The notes below the pieces were generated by a model. The model ran no database searches and had not been told where the DNA came from. It worked only from the letters and a program-made list of their open reading frames with translations. The position numbers and the translations under genes are program-made. Below are positions 9,089 through 18,640 of a stretch of 64,000 bases of DNA, in pieces. Position 1 is the first letter of the stretch; every line of letters begins with the position of its first letter. Source of the stretch: Bradyrhizobium sp. WSM1417. Its GTDB lineage: Bacteria; Pseudomonadota; Alphaproteobacteria; Rhizobiales; Xanthobacteraceae. The stretch spans positions 7,117,831 through 7,181,830 of the forward strand of contig NZ_KI911783.1 in assembly GCF_000515415.1 (NCBI RefSeq), in the 5' to 3' direction.

Positions 9089-11050
9089 TCAACGCCCGCC
9101 GGGCAACGAGCGTTCCCGTGTGGCGGCCTTCAAAGCCGCGAGATCGACTTTCGAGGCGATCTTGTCGAGCGTCACAGGCAGGCGCTGGCGCCAGTTCGGA
9201 TGCTCGTCGATCGTGCCGGGAATGTTGGGCTGGTCGATCACGCCGAGCAGATCCTCCAGTGACACCGCAAGCAGCCGCGAGGGCGTGCGCGACAGGAAGG
9301 CGAGCACCGAATAGACATCATTGGCACGGATGCCGTTGGCACGCAGGATCTCGTCGAGCAGGCCGAGCGCATCCCAGCGGGCCTGATCGTTCTCGCCGGG
9401 ATCGAGCCCGAGCGAGCGCTTCATCTTGAGATCGCTGAAGGAGCGCCAGCCGGCATAGGTCGACAAATCATGGGTGTTCAGCGTCACCAGCGCGTTGGGC
9501 CGGTAGTGATCGACGGGCCGGAAGTGACCGGCATCGTCGCGCTCGAACATCATGACGAGATAGGACCAGATGCCGAAATCCTGCATGGTCTCGCGAAATC
9601 CTTTCGGCACCGTACCGAGATCCTCGCCGATGACGATGCACTTATGGGCCGCGCTCTCGCGCGCCACGGTCGCCAGCAGCGCCTCGAACGGCATCTGCAC
9701 ATAGGCGCCGTTGTCGGGCTTGAAGCCGCGCGGCACCAGATACAGCCGCTTCAGGCCCAGCACGTGGTCGAGACGGATGGCGCCGGAATGGCGCATCGAA
9801 GCCGCGAGCATGTCGGCGAACGGCACGAAGGATTGCGCCTCCAGGCCGCCGGCATTGAAGCCGGCGAGGCCCCAATCCTGGCCGATGGTGTTGAGCACGT
9901 CCGGCGGCGCGCCGACCGCGAGATGACGGGAGATCGCCCCCTGCTCGTTCCAGGCGTCGAAGCCGTTCGACTGCACGCCGACCGCGACGTCGAGATAGAG
10001 CCCGACCCGCATGCCGAGCTGGCCGGCCAGCTCCTTGGCGGCATGCAATTGGCTATCGGCGGTCCATTGCACGAATTCGACGAACTCGACCTCGTGCTTG
10101 TCCGGGCCATTGCGCAACTCGGCGCACTTCGTCTCGTCCGGCTGCTGCCACTCCATCGGCCATTCCCACCACGGCGCCGCGAAACGATGGCGTAGCACCT
10201 CAAAGCAGGCAAAGCGGGACAACAGCGGCGCGCGAGCCGCGCGGAAGGCGTCGAACTGGTTGCGGCGGACGCCGCTCGCGGTTTTCACGAAGCTGTCGAA
10301 GGCGGCGCGGAGGCCGAGCCATTTCAAGGCCGCCATGTCCGAATAGGGCACACGATCGCCGTCGCGGAGCCGCGCGGCGGTCGCGGCCGCGTCGGGGACG
10401 AGGTCGGGCGAAAATTCCGGGATCGCCTCGACGTCGATATAGAGCGGATTGAGAAACAGCCGGCTGTTCGGCGAGTAGGGGCTGCAATCGGCCGGATGGT
10501 CGTCGAACAACACATGCAGGGGATTGAGCCCGACGCCGTCGGCTCCCAACTGCTTGGCGAGCCGGACGAGACCGGCGAGGTCGGTGAAATCGCCGATGCC
10601 CCAATTGCGCTCCGAGCGGACGCTGTAGAGCTGGACGGCAAGCAGCCAGCCGCGGTCGAAATCCCCGCCAAAGGCCCGCTCCGGCGCCACGATCATCGGC
10701 ACCTCTTCGGTCACGCCTTCGGCATCGATCAGCGTCAGTCGGTGATAGCCGAGCGGCAGGCCGGCGGGCCAGGCAATCACGGGCTCGCGCGTCTCACCTT
10801 GCGCGATCAAATTGCCGTTGCCGGTCATCTTCCATTTGAGCGGCGGCGCACCGATCGTCACCAATTCGGTGCGCGGCTGTCCCAAGGCGCGGACCACCAC
10901 GGGCCCGCTGACGAAGCGGTAAACCCGCTTCTCCGGTAGGGCGTCGAGGATGGATCTGAGGGCCACGGGATCGGTGACCCGCAGCTTTCCGAGGGCATCG
11001 ACGAATTCGGATTGAACGCCCTTGATCCGGGCTTGAGCTAAAAGATCCAT
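9089..11050 (-). CDS. malQ: 4-alpha-glucanotransferase (amylomaltase, GH77)
   Basis: It moves maltosyl or longer 1,4-alpha-glucan segments between oligosaccharides, releasing glucose. The protein is 653 residues. The catalytic set is intact: nucleophile Asp428 in IRLDHVLGLKR, acid/base Glu476 in IGEDLGTVP and Asp528 in NTHDLSTYAGW. An N-terminal region of about 130 residues precedes the barrel, which begins near WLLAVQLYSVRSERNWGIGDF. It is divergently transcribed from the GlgE-like gene across a 204-base gap and forms a - strand pair with the GH15 gene. It would recycle oligosaccharides released by GlgX and TreZ. Confidence 0.93.
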   Translation of the reverse strand: MDLLAQARIKGVQSEFVDALGKLRVTDPVALRSILDALPEKRVYRFVSGPVVVRALGQPRTELVTIGAPPLKWKMTGNGNLIAQGETREPVIAWPAGLPLGYHRLTLIDAEGVTEEVPMIVAPERAFGGDFDRGWLLAVQLYSVRSERNWGIGDFTDLAGLVRLAKQLGADGVGLNPLHVLFDDHPADCSPYSPNSRLFLNPLYIDVEAIPEFSPDLVPDAAATAARLRDGDRVPYSDMAALKWLGLRAAFDSFVKTASGVRRNQFDAFRAARAPLLSRFACFEVLRHRFAAPWWEWPMEWQQPDETKCAELRNGPDKHEVEFVEFVQWTADSQLHAAKELAGQLGMRVGLYLDVAVGVQSNGFDAWNEQGAISRHLAVGAPPDVLNTIGQDWGLAGFNAGGLEAQSFVPFADMLAASMRHSGAIRLDHVLGLKRLYLVPRGFKPDNGAYVQMPFEALLATVARESAAHKCIVIGEDLGTVPKGFRETMQDFGIWSYLVMMFERDDAGHFRPVDHYRPNALVTLNTHDLSTYAGWRSFSDLKMKRSLGLDPGENDQARWDALGLLDEILRANGIRANDVYSVLAFLSRTPSRLLAVSLEDLLGVIDQPNIPGTIDEHPNWRQRLPVTLDKIASKVDLAALKAATRERSLPGGR

Positions 11051-11128
11051 TCGGCACGCAGCTTGCAGGCCATGTTTTGGCCGGGGGCATCGATTTTAAC
11101 GAGGTCGCGGAAGAGGTTAGTCAGGGTT

Positions 11129-11154
11129 AACTCGCGAGCCGCGCCTGCCGTTCC
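11129..11154 (-). promoter_or_regulatory. Possible degenerate EcfG-type promoter toward malQ
   Basis: On the - strand GGAAC (11154-11150) is followed after 18 bases by GTT (11131-11129). The EcfG consensus is GGAAC-N16/17-GTT, so both boxes match but the spacer is one base too long. It lies about 80 bases before the malQ ATG. Confidence 0.25.
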
Positions 11155-11158
11155 CAAC

Positions 11159-11183
11159 GGAACCAATGACACACAAGCGGCTT
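11159..11183 (+). promoter_or_regulatory. Possible degenerate EcfG-type promoter toward the GlgE-like/treS operon
   Basis: GGAAC (11159-11163), a 17-base spacer and CTT (11181-11183), against GGAAC-N16/17-GTT; one mismatch in the -10 box. It lies about 70 bases before the chosen GTG at 11255. Trehalose genes are commonly under general-stress control in alphaproteobacteria, which makes the match worth noting. Confidence 0.3.
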
Positions 11184-11254
11184 TCTATAGTGGTATCAAG
11201 CGTAGGTTCCCGGCAAGGGAAACGGGCTCCTGCTTTCTTGTCAATGGCATCACC

Positions 11255-13201
11255 GTGAACAAGACAATTCAAACTGTCGAGAGTGCCGCAGCGGGCAGCA
11301 CTTTCCTCATCGAGGACGTCTATCCCCTGATCGACGGCGGGCGCTTCGCCGTGAAGCGGATCGCCCGCGAACCGGTCGAGGTCTGGGCCGACATCTACCG
11401 GGACGGCGACGCCGTGATCGGCGCAGCGCTGATCTGGCGACAGGAGCAGGACCGCGAATGGCGGAGCGAGCCGATGATCCATCACGGCAATGACCGCTGG
11501 TCCGGCGCGTTCACACCCGTCGAGCCCGGCAAATATGTCTATGCGATCGAAGCCTGGACCGACGAATTCGCGACGTGGTCGCACGCGGTCGCGCGCAAGC
11601 AACGCTCCGGTGCCGACGTCACGCTCGATGCGATCGAGGGCGCCGGCCTTCTGACCAAGGCGCATGGCGCGCAGCAGGACGCCGCCGCCGTCATCGTCAG
11701 GCAATGCGAGGACTATCTTCAGACCGGCGACGTTGCCCCGCTGCTGGCAACCGAGCTCGGCGCAGCCATGGCCGAGAGCCAGTCGCGGCCTGATCTGACG
11801 CGCTCGGCGCTATTCCCACTGTTCGTCGACCGCGACAAGGCACGGTTCGGCGCCTGGTATCAGATGATGCCGCGCAGCCAGAGCGTGGTGCCAGGACAGC
11901 ATGGCACGCTCCGCGACTGCATCGCGCGCGTGCCCGACATCGCCGCGATGGGCTTTGACGTGCTCTACTTCACGCCGATCCATCCCATTGGCCGTACCCG
12001 TCGCAAGGGCCGCAACAACACGCCGGTGGCGGGCGACGGCGATCCCGGCTCGCCTTATGCGATCGGCGCCATCGAGGGCGGGCACGACGCGCTGCACCCC
12101 GAACTCGGCACGATCGAGGATTTTCGCGCGCTGGTCGCGACCTGCCTGGAATACGGCCTCGAGCTCGCGCTCGACTTCGCCGTGCAATGCTCGCCGGACC
12201 ACCCGTGGCTGACGCAACATCCGGAATGGTTCAAATGGCGCCCGGATCGCTCGGTGCGGACGGCCGACGGGCCCTATTCCGATATCGTGATCCCCGATTT
12301 TACGTCCGTCGACCGTGCTGGACTGTGGAACGCGTTTCGCGACGCCATGCTGTTCTGGATCGACCACGGCGTCACCATCTTCGCCATCGACAATCACGAC
12401 ACCGCGCCGCTCGCCTTCTGGGAATGGCTGATCCGTGACATCCGTCGCCGGCATCCCGAGGTGATCCTGTTCTCCAAGACGTTCGCGCGCCCGAAGCTGA
12501 TGAAGGGCCTCGCCAAGCTCGGCTTTGCACAATCCTTCAGTTATTTCCCCTGGCGCACGGCGAAGTGGGAGCTGGAGCAATATCTCGGCGAGCTGACGCG
12601 CTATCCCGAACGTGATTTCTATCGGCCGAACCTGTTCGTGAGCACGCCCGATCTTTTGCCCTATCATCTCCAGGGCGGCGAGACCTGGGCGTTCAAATCG
12701 CGCGTCGCGCTGGCCGCGACGCTGTCCGGTAATTACGGCATCTACAGCGGGTTCGAGTTGCTGGAGCACGACGCGATCCCCGGCCGCGAGGAATATCTCG
12801 ACTCAGAGAAATACCAGATCAAGCAGCGTGACTGGAACAAGTCCGGCCATATCAAGACCTGCATCGCGGAGCTCAATCGCATCCGCAACGAGAATGCTGC
12901 GCTTCAGCAGACGGCGAATCTGCGCTTCATCGGCATCGAAGACGGCGAGACGATCGCCTTCGTCAAGGAAGCGACCGACCCGGCCAATGTCGTCGTGATC
13001 GTGGTTGCGCTCTCGCGCCATGTGCGCGAATTCTGGTTGCCGCTCGGCGACGTCACGGTTGACGACGGCGGGCAGCGACGCCATGTGTCGGCACTCCAAA
13101 ACCTCCTCACCGGCGAACAGGCCCGCATCGAATGGGGCGGGATCAAACTGCGTATCGATCCCGAGCGCGATCCGGCGCTGCTGTTCCGCTGCCTGGCGTA
13201 A
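11255..13201 (+). CDS. GlgE-like maltosyltransferase-family protein with altered active site
   Basis: The 648-residue protein has the architecture of alpha-1,4-glucan:maltose-1-phosphate maltosyltransferase: an N-terminal maltotransferase beta-sandwich domain and a GH13 barrel with [33 protein letters not shown] and [12 protein letters not shown]. The expected nucleophile is kept (Asp379) and so is the third carboxylate (Asp466 in STPDLLP). However, the usual F-R-V-D-N-P-H-T is here FAIDNHDT (Ala377 for Arg), and the usual L-(A/S)-E-A-F-T-R-P is FSKTFARP (Lys408 for the acid/base Glu). It may therefore be inactive or have another role. GTG at 11255 was chosen because it gives the family N terminus; the frame is open to 11063 but those residues do not look conserved, and no strong ribosome-binding site is visible. 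treS-mak follows 11 bases later. Confidence 0.85.
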   Translation: MNKTIQTVESAAAGSTFLIEDVYPLIDGGRFAVKRIAREPVEVWADIYRDGDAVIGAALIWRQEQDREWRSEPMIHHGNDRWSGAFTPVEPGKYVYAIEAWTDEFATWSHAVARKQRSGADVTLDAIEGAGLLTKAHGAQQDAAAVIVRQCEDYLQTGDVAPLLATELGAAMAESQSRPDLTRSALFPLFVDRDKARFGAWYQMMPRSQSVVPGQHGTLRDCIARVPDIAAMGFDVLYFTPIHPIGRTRRKGRNNTPVAGDGDPGSPYAIGAIEGGHDALHPELGTIEDFRALVATCLEYGLELALDFAVQCSPDHPWLTQHPEWFKWRPDRSVRTADGPYSDIVIPDFTSVDRAGLWNAFRDAMLFWIDHGVTIFAIDNHDTAPLAFWEWLIRDIRRRHPEVILFSKTFARPKLMKGLAKLGFAQSFSYFPWRTAKWELEQYLGELTRYPERDFYRPNLFVSTPDLLPYHLQGGETWAFKSRVALAATLSGNYGIYSGFELLEHDAIPGREEYLDSEKYQIKQRDWNKSGHIKTCIAELNRIRNENAALQQTANLRFIGIEDGETIAFVKEATDPANVVVIVVALSRHVREFWLPLGDVTVDDGGQRRHVSALQNLLTGEQARIEWGGIKLRIDPERDPALLFRCLA

Positions 13202-13212
13202 GGGCGCACGCC

Positions 13213-16200
13213 ATGAATGTATTGTCTTCCGTCGATACCAAGAAAGCCGAGGCTGCCGAGATCGTGGACGAGCTCTGGTACAAGGACGCCATCATCTATC
13301 AGCTCCACGTCAAGGCGTTTGCCGATAGCAATCAGGACGGCATCGGCGATTTCGCAGGGCTGACAGAGAAGCTGCCTTATCTCCAGGAGCTCGGCGTCAC
13401 CGCGCTCTGGCTGCTGCCGTTCTATCCCTCGCCCGGCCGCGACGACGGCTACGACATCGCCGATTACGGCGCGGTCAATCCCGATTTCGGGACGATGAAG
13501 GATTTCAAGCGCTTCATCCAGGAAGCGCAGAAGCGCGGCTTGCGCGTCATCACCGAGCTCGTCGTCAACCACACCTCGGACCAGCACAATTGGTTCAAGC
13601 GCGCGCGCCGCAGCCCTCCGGGCTCGAGCGCCCGCAACTGGTATGTCTGGAGCGACACCGACCAGAAATACCAGGGCACGCGCATCATCTTCACCGATAC
13701 CGAGAAGTCGAACTGGACCTGGGACCACGAGGCCGGCGCGTTCTATTGGCACCGCTTCTTCTCGCACCAGCCGGATCTCAATTTCGACAATCCTCGCGTC
13801 GTCAGCGCCCTCATCCAGGTGATGAAGCGCTGGCTGGATGCCGGCGTCGACGGCTTCCGTCTGGACGCCATTCCCTATCTCTGCGAGCGCGAAGGTACCT
13901 CGAACGAGAACCTCCCCGAGACGCATGCCATCATCAAGCGGCTGCGCCACGAGCTGGATTCCTACTCCAAGGGCAAGCTGCTGCTGGCCGAAGCCAATCA
14001 ATGGCCGGAGGACGTGCAGGAATATTTCGGCCGCGGCGACGAGTGCCACATGGCCTACCACTTCCCGCTGATGCCGCGCATCTACATGGCGATCGCGCAG
14101 GAGGACCGTTTCCCGATCACCGACATCCTGCGCCAGACGCCGGACATTCCCGCAAGCTGCCAATGGGCGCTGTTCCTGCGGAACCATGACGAGCTGACGC
14201 TGGAGATGGTGACCGACGTCGAGCGCGACTATCTGTGGACCACCTACGCCAACGATCCGCGGGCCCGCATCAACGTCGGCATCCGCCGGCGCCTTGCGCC
14301 GCTGATGGACAACGACCGGCGCAAGATCGAGCTGATGAACTCGCTGCTGCTGTCCTTCCCCGGCACGCCGATCATCTATTACGGCGACGAGATCGGGATG
14401 GGCGACAACATCTATCTCGGCGACCGCAACGGCGTGCGCACGCCGATGCAATGGAGCCCGGACCGCAACGGCGGCTTCTCGCGCTGTGACCCGGCCCGCC
14501 TCTACGCGCCGCTGATCATGGATCCCGTCTACGGCTACGAATCGGTGAACGTGGAGGCGCAGTCGCGCAGCCTGTCCTCGCTGCTCAGCGCCACCAAGCG
14601 CCTGATCTCGGTGCGCAAATCGACGCTCGCCTTCGGCCGCGGCACCATGACCTTCATCCGCCCGGCCAACCGCGCCGTGCTGGCCTATGTTCGGCAGTAC
14701 CGCGACGAGGTGATCCTTTGCGTCGCCAATCTGTCGCGCGCGGCCCAGGCGACCGAGCTCGATCTGTCGCCCTGGAAGGACCGCATCCCGCAGGAGATGC
14801 TCGGCCGCACGCGTTTTCCGGCGATCGGCGAACTGCCCTACATGGTCACGCTGGGGCCCTATGGCTTCTACTGGTTCCAGCTCACCGAGCGCGACAAGTC
14901 CGAGCCGGTGACACCGCGCGCAGTGCCGGAATTCGAGACCCTGGTGGTGCCGGTGAACTCGACCTGGGTGTCGCTGGCGCGCGAGCGCGGCGTGTTCGAA
15001 CATGAGGTGCTGCCGGGATTCCTGTCGCGCACGCGCTGGTATCCGGAGCACAATCCCAAGCAGATCAAGCCGACGCTGACCTCGGCGGTGCCGTTCTGCG
15101 ACATCGGCGACAACAGGCCCTGGATCGCGTTTTTCGAGGCGGCGCAGGGCGACGTCACCACGCGCTACGTGCTGCCGATGCAGATCGAATGGGTGCGCTT
15201 CGACCGCGAACGCTTCAATCCCAGAGCGCTCGCCGCCGTGCGTCAGGGTGCCCGCGAAGGGACGCTGCTGGATGTGGCAACCGAGCAGATCTTCATCGGC
15301 CTGTTCCTGCGCAACCTGTCGCAGAACCTGGTGGTGGAAGAGAACAATCTGCGGCTGGAGTTCAAGGCGACCAGCCGGTTTGCCGAGTACACCATCAAGG
15401 AGCCCGAGCGCATCCGCACGATCGAGCAGTCGAACAGCACCGCGCTGGTCGACAACCAGTATGTCGCCAAGATCTATCGCCAGCTCGAAGCCGGCATCAA
15501 TCCCGAGATCGAGATCGGCTCCTACCTCACCGAAATCGCCCGCTTTGCCAATACGCCGGCACTGCTCGGCAGCGTCGAGCTGGTCGAAGACGACCGTCGC
15601 AGCGCAGTCGGCGTGCTGCACGCCTATGTCGAGAACCAGGGCGACGGCTGGGGCGTCACCGCGGGCTATCTCGACCGCTATATCGACGAGCAGCGGGTGC
15701 TGCCCCCGGGCGAGATGCCCCGCGAGACACAGGAGCAAGCGCCCTATCTGCACTTCATTACGCAGATCGGCCGACGGCTCGCCGAGCTGCATGTGGCTCT
15801 GGCCGCTGCAAAGCCCGGAGATCTCGCGCCGGAGCCGATTGGCTCCGCACAAATCAAGCGCTGGTCATCCGAGCTCAAGGCACGGGCCGAGCGGGTTTTC
15901 GAGCGGCTGGCCGCCAGCGGCGACGGCCTGCGAGAGGCAGATCGGCCGCTGATCAATCAGCTCGCCGCGAAGCGCGCGTCCCTGGCAGGTCGGCTCGACG
16001 CGCTATTACCTTCCGAGATCGGCGGGTTGAACATCCGTCATCATGGCGACTTCCGCCTCGGGCAAACTCTGATCGTGAAGGACGATATCTTCATCATCGA
16101 CTTCGACGGAGATCCGCGTTTGCCGCTGGCCGACAAGCGGCGCAAGCTGCCTGCGGCGCGCGACGTTGCCGGCCTGATCCGCTCGATTGATCTTTCGGTT

Positions 16201-16506
16201 AACGCGGCGCTCCACCGCGCGCTCACCGGTGCTTCCGACGAACAGGGCCGGCTTACGGCTGCCCTCGACGAATGGCGCGAGCGCACCACCGCGACGTTCC
16301 TCACCGCCTACCGCGAAGCCATGACCGATCGGCGGCTGTGGCCGGAAGATCCGCAATCCGCGGCAGGCCTGTTAAGGTTTTTCCTGCTTGATCAAGCGTT
16401 CGAGGAAGTAGAGTACGAGCTGTCCAACCGGCCTGAGGGGCTCCATGCGCCGCTGTCCGGACTGCTTCGCATTCTGTCCAGTATCGAGAGCGAAGCCCAT
16501 GCCTAA
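13213..16506 (+). CDS. treS: Trehalose synthase / maltokinase fusion (TreS-Mak)
   Basis: The 1097-residue protein has two enzymes. Residues 20-600 are TreS (GH13), interconverting trehalose and maltose, with intact Asp218 ([10 protein letters not shown]), Glu260 ([12 protein letters not shown]) and Asp326 ([12 protein letters not shown]). Residues 620-1097 are a maltokinase with a kinase-like fold, beginning near [18 protein letters not shown]; the catalytic loop is HGDFRLGQ (Asp946) and the metal loop DFDGDP (Asp963). Together they convert trehalose to maltose-1-phosphate, the donor for GlgE. ATG at 13213 fits the family start ([18 protein letters not shown]). The stop overlaps the glgB start by 8 bases. 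Such fusions are known in proteobacteria. Confidence 0.94.
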   Translation: MNVLSSVDTKKAEAAEIVDELWYKDAIIYQLHVKAFADSNQDGIGDFAGLTEKLPYLQELGVTALWLLPFYPSPGRDDGYDIADYGAVNPDFGTMKDFKRFIQEAQKRGLRVITELVVNHTSDQHNWFKRARRSPPGSSARNWYVWSDTDQKYQGTRIIFTDTEKSNWTWDHEAGAFYWHRFFSHQPDLNFDNPRVVSALIQVMKRWLDAGVDGFRLDAIPYLCEREGTSNENLPETHAIIKRLRHELDSYSKGKLLLAEANQWPEDVQEYFGRGDECHMAYHFPLMPRIYMAIAQEDRFPITDILRQTPDIPASCQWALFLRNHDELTLEMVTDVERDYLWTTYANDPRARINVGIRRRLAPLMDNDRRKIELMNSLLLSFPGTPIIYYGDEIGMGDNIYLGDRNGVRTPMQWSPDRNGGFSRCDPARLYAPLIMDPVYGYESVNVEAQSRSLSSLLSATKRLISVRKSTLAFGRGTMTFIRPANRAVLAYVRQYRDEVILCVANLSRAAQATELDLSPWKDRIPQEMLGRTRFPAIGELPYMVTLGPYGFYWFQLTERDKSEPVTPRAVPEFETLVVPVNSTWVSLARERGVFEHEVLPGFLSRTRWYPEHNPKQIKPTLTSAVPFCDIGDNRPWIAFFEAAQGDVTTRYVLPMQIEWVRFDRERFNPRALAAVRQGAREGTLLDVATEQIFIGLFLRNLSQNLVVEENNLRLEFKATSRFAEYTIKEPERIRTIEQSNSTALVDNQYVAKIYRQLEAGINPEIEIGSYLTEIARFANTPALLGSVELVEDDRRSAVGVLHAYVENQGDGWGVTAGYLDRYIDEQRVLPPGEMPRETQEQAPYLHFITQIGRRLAELHVALAAAKPGDLAPEPIGSAQIKRWSSELKARAERVFERLAASGDGLREADRPLINQLAAKRASLAGRLDALLPSEIGGLNIRHHGDFRLGQTLIVKDDIFIIDFDGDPRLPLADKRRKLPAARDVAGLIRSIDLSVNAALHRALTGASDEQGRLTAALDEWRERTTATFLTAYREAMTDRRLWPEDPQSAAGLLRFFLLDQAFEEVEYELSNRPEGLHAPLSGLLRILSSIESEAHA

Positions 16507-18637
16507 ACTCCCTGCCGAAGCCTATGCGATCATCGAGGGTCGCCACTCCGATCCGTTCCACTATCTCGGGCTGCATCCCGAGGGCGACAAGAGCGTGGTG
16601 CGCGCGTTTCTTCCTGATGCCTCCAACGTCGAAGCGGTGGGCGAGCACGGCGAGGTGGCGAAGCTCGATCGCGTCCATGATTCCGGCCTGTTCATCGGCG
16701 CTCTTCCGAACGGCGCGAAGCACTATCAGCTCCGCGCGAAGTTCGGCGACAACGTCATCGAATTCGAGGACACCTATCGCTTTCCGCCGATCCTGACTGA
16801 TTTCGACCTTTATCTGCTCGGCGAAGGCACTCACCAGCGCCTTTACGACAAGCTCGGCGCACATCCGATACGGCTCGAAGGCATCGATGGCATCGGCTTC
16901 GTCGTGCTGGCGCCCAACGCCCGGCGTGTCTCCGTGGTCGGCGACTTCAACTTCTGGGACGGGCGCCGCCATCCGATGCGGGTGCGGGGCGCGGGCTATT
17001 GGGAATTGTTCATCCCGCACGCCAAGGCCGGCGACCACTACAAGTTCGAAATCATCGGACCGCATGGCCATCTGCTTCCGCTGAAGTCCGATCCGATGGC
17101 CTTTGCAAGCGAGGTGCGGCCGAAGACCGCTTCCATCGTGTTCGACGAGGCGCATCTGCCGCGGCCGCGACCGGCTCCCGACGGCATCAACGCGTTGTCC
17201 GCGCCGATGTCGATCTACGAGGTCCATCTCGGCTCATGGCGGCGCAAGAACGGCAATGAATGGCTGACCTATCGCGAACTGGCCGAGCAGCTGCCGGCCT
17301 ACGCCCGCGACATGGGCTTTACCCATCTCGAATTCCTCCCCGTCAGCGAGCATCCTTTCGACGGCTCATGGGGCTATCAGCCGACCGGTCTGTATGCGCC
17401 GACCAGCCGCTTCGGCACGCCGGAGGATTTCGCCGCGCTGGTCGATGCCTGCCACCGCGAGGGCGTCGGCGTGCTGCTCGACTGGGTGCCCGGCCACTTC
17501 CCGGACGATCCGCACGGGCTCGGCAGCTTCGACGGCACAGCGCTGTACGAGCACGCCAACCCGCTCCAGGGCCGCCACCTCGATTGGGGCACGCTGATCT
17601 ACAATTACGGCCGCACCGAAGTGACGAACTTCCTGGTATCGAACGCGCTGTTCTGGCTCGAGCGCTACGCGATCGACGGATTGCGCGTCGATGCGGTCGC
17701 GTCCATGCTCTACCTCGACTACAGCCGTCCGCCCGGCGCGTGGATTCCGAACCAGCATGGCGGAAGGGAGAACATCGAGGCGATCGCGTTCCTGCGCCGC
17801 TTCAACACCGAGCTGTTCGCGCGTTTCCCGAAGGCGACCACGGCCGCCGAAGAATCCACCGCCTGGCCGCAGGTTTCGCGTCCGGTCGAATTCGGCGGGC
17901 TCGGCTTCGGCTACAAGTGGAACATGGGCTGGATGCACGACACGCTGAACTACGTCAGCAAGGACCCGATCCACCGCAAGCATCACCACGGCGACATCCT
18001 GTTCGGCCTGCACTACGCCTTCTCGGAGAATTTCGTCCTGCCGCTGTCGCATGACGAAGTCGTGCACGGCAAGCGCTCGATCCTCGGGCGTATGCCCGGA
18101 GACGAATGGCAGCGTTTCGCGAATTTGCGCGCCTATTACAGCTTCATGTTCGGCCATCCCGGCAAGAAGCTGCTGTTCATGGGTGCCGAGATCGCACAAA
18201 GCCGCGAATGGAATCACGACCAGTCGCTCGACTGGCACTTGCTCGAGTACAAGCCCCATTCAGGCATCCAGGCGCTGATCCGGGATCTCAACCGGCTCTA
18301 TCGCGCGGTGCCCGCGCTGCACCAGATGGACTGCGAGCAGGCCGGCTTCGAATGGCTGATCACCGACGATGCCAACCGCAACGTCTTCGCCTGGTTGCGC
18401 AAGGGATTTGACGAGCACGCCCGGTGCATGGTGATCGTCAACTTCTCACCCAACGTCTATCGCAACTACCGGGTTCGCGCGCCGCTCGGCGGCAAGTGGA
18501 AGGAAGTGTTCAACTCGGACTCCGCCCATTACGGCGGCAGCAATGTCGGCAACATCGGCGAAGTCCACGCCGTCAATGGCGAGCTCCGCCTCACCATTCC
18601 GCCGCTCGCTGCGATCTTCCTCGTTCCGGAAAGCTGA
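16499..18637 (+). CDS. glgB: 1,4-alpha-glucan branching enzyme
   Basis: It makes alpha-1,6 branches in alpha-glucan. The 712-residue protein has N-terminal branching-enzyme and CBM48 domains ([28 protein letters not shown]) and a GH13 barrel: nucleophile Asp398 in [10 protein letters not shown], catalytic Glu in AEESTAWP (451/452) and [13 protein letters not shown] at 16499 lies inside the last codons of treS-mak. Together with TreS-Mak and the GlgE-like protein it forms the classical GlgE-pathway gene set; no glgA or glgC is visible in the window. glgX begins 3 bases after its stop. Confidence 0.96.
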   Translation: MPKLPAEAYAIIEGRHSDPFHYLGLHPEGDKSVVRAFLPDASNVEAVGEHGEVAKLDRVHDSGLFIGALPNGAKHYQLRAKFGDNVIEFEDTYRFPPILTDFDLYLLGEGTHQRLYDKLGAHPIRLEGIDGIGFVVLAPNARRVSVVGDFNFWDGRRHPMRVRGAGYWELFIPHAKAGDHYKFEIIGPHGHLLPLKSDPMAFASEVRPKTASIVFDEAHLPRPRPAPDGINALSAPMSIYEVHLGSWRRKNGNEWLTYRELAEQLPAYARDMGFTHLEFLPVSEHPFDGSWGYQPTGLYAPTSRFGTPEDFAALVDACHREGVGVLLDWVPGHFPDDPHGLGSFDGTALYEHANPLQGRHLDWGTLIYNYGRTEVTNFLVSNALFWLERYAIDGLRVDAVASMLYLDYSRPPGAWIPNQHGGRENIEAIAFLRRFNTELFARFPKATTAAEESTAWPQVSRPVEFGGLGFGYKWNMGWMHDTLNYVSKDPIHRKHHHGDILFGLHYAFSENFVLPLSHDEVVHGKRSILGRMPGDEWQRFANLRAYYSFMFGHPGKKLLFMGAEIAQSREWNHDQSLDWHLLEYKPHSGIQALIRDLNRLYRAVPALHQMDCEQAGFEWLITDDANRNVFAWLRKGFDEHARCMVIVNFSPNVYRNYRVRAPLGGKWKEVFNSDSAHYGGSNVGNIGEVHAVNGELRLTIPPLAAIFLVPES

Positions 18638-18640
18638 ACG

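Noticed and set aside
11063..11254. Upstream in-frame extension of the GlgE-like protein
   Set aside because: The extra 64 residues are not family-like and would cover the promoter gap; GTG at 11255 gives the expected N terminus.
12904..15852. Very long antisense open frame (982 codons) opposite the GlgE-like and treS-mak genes
   Set aside because: High-GC codon use leaves antisense frames open. The translation has low-complexity Arg/Ala/Asp/His-rich composition and no motifs, while the sense strand has clear enzymes.
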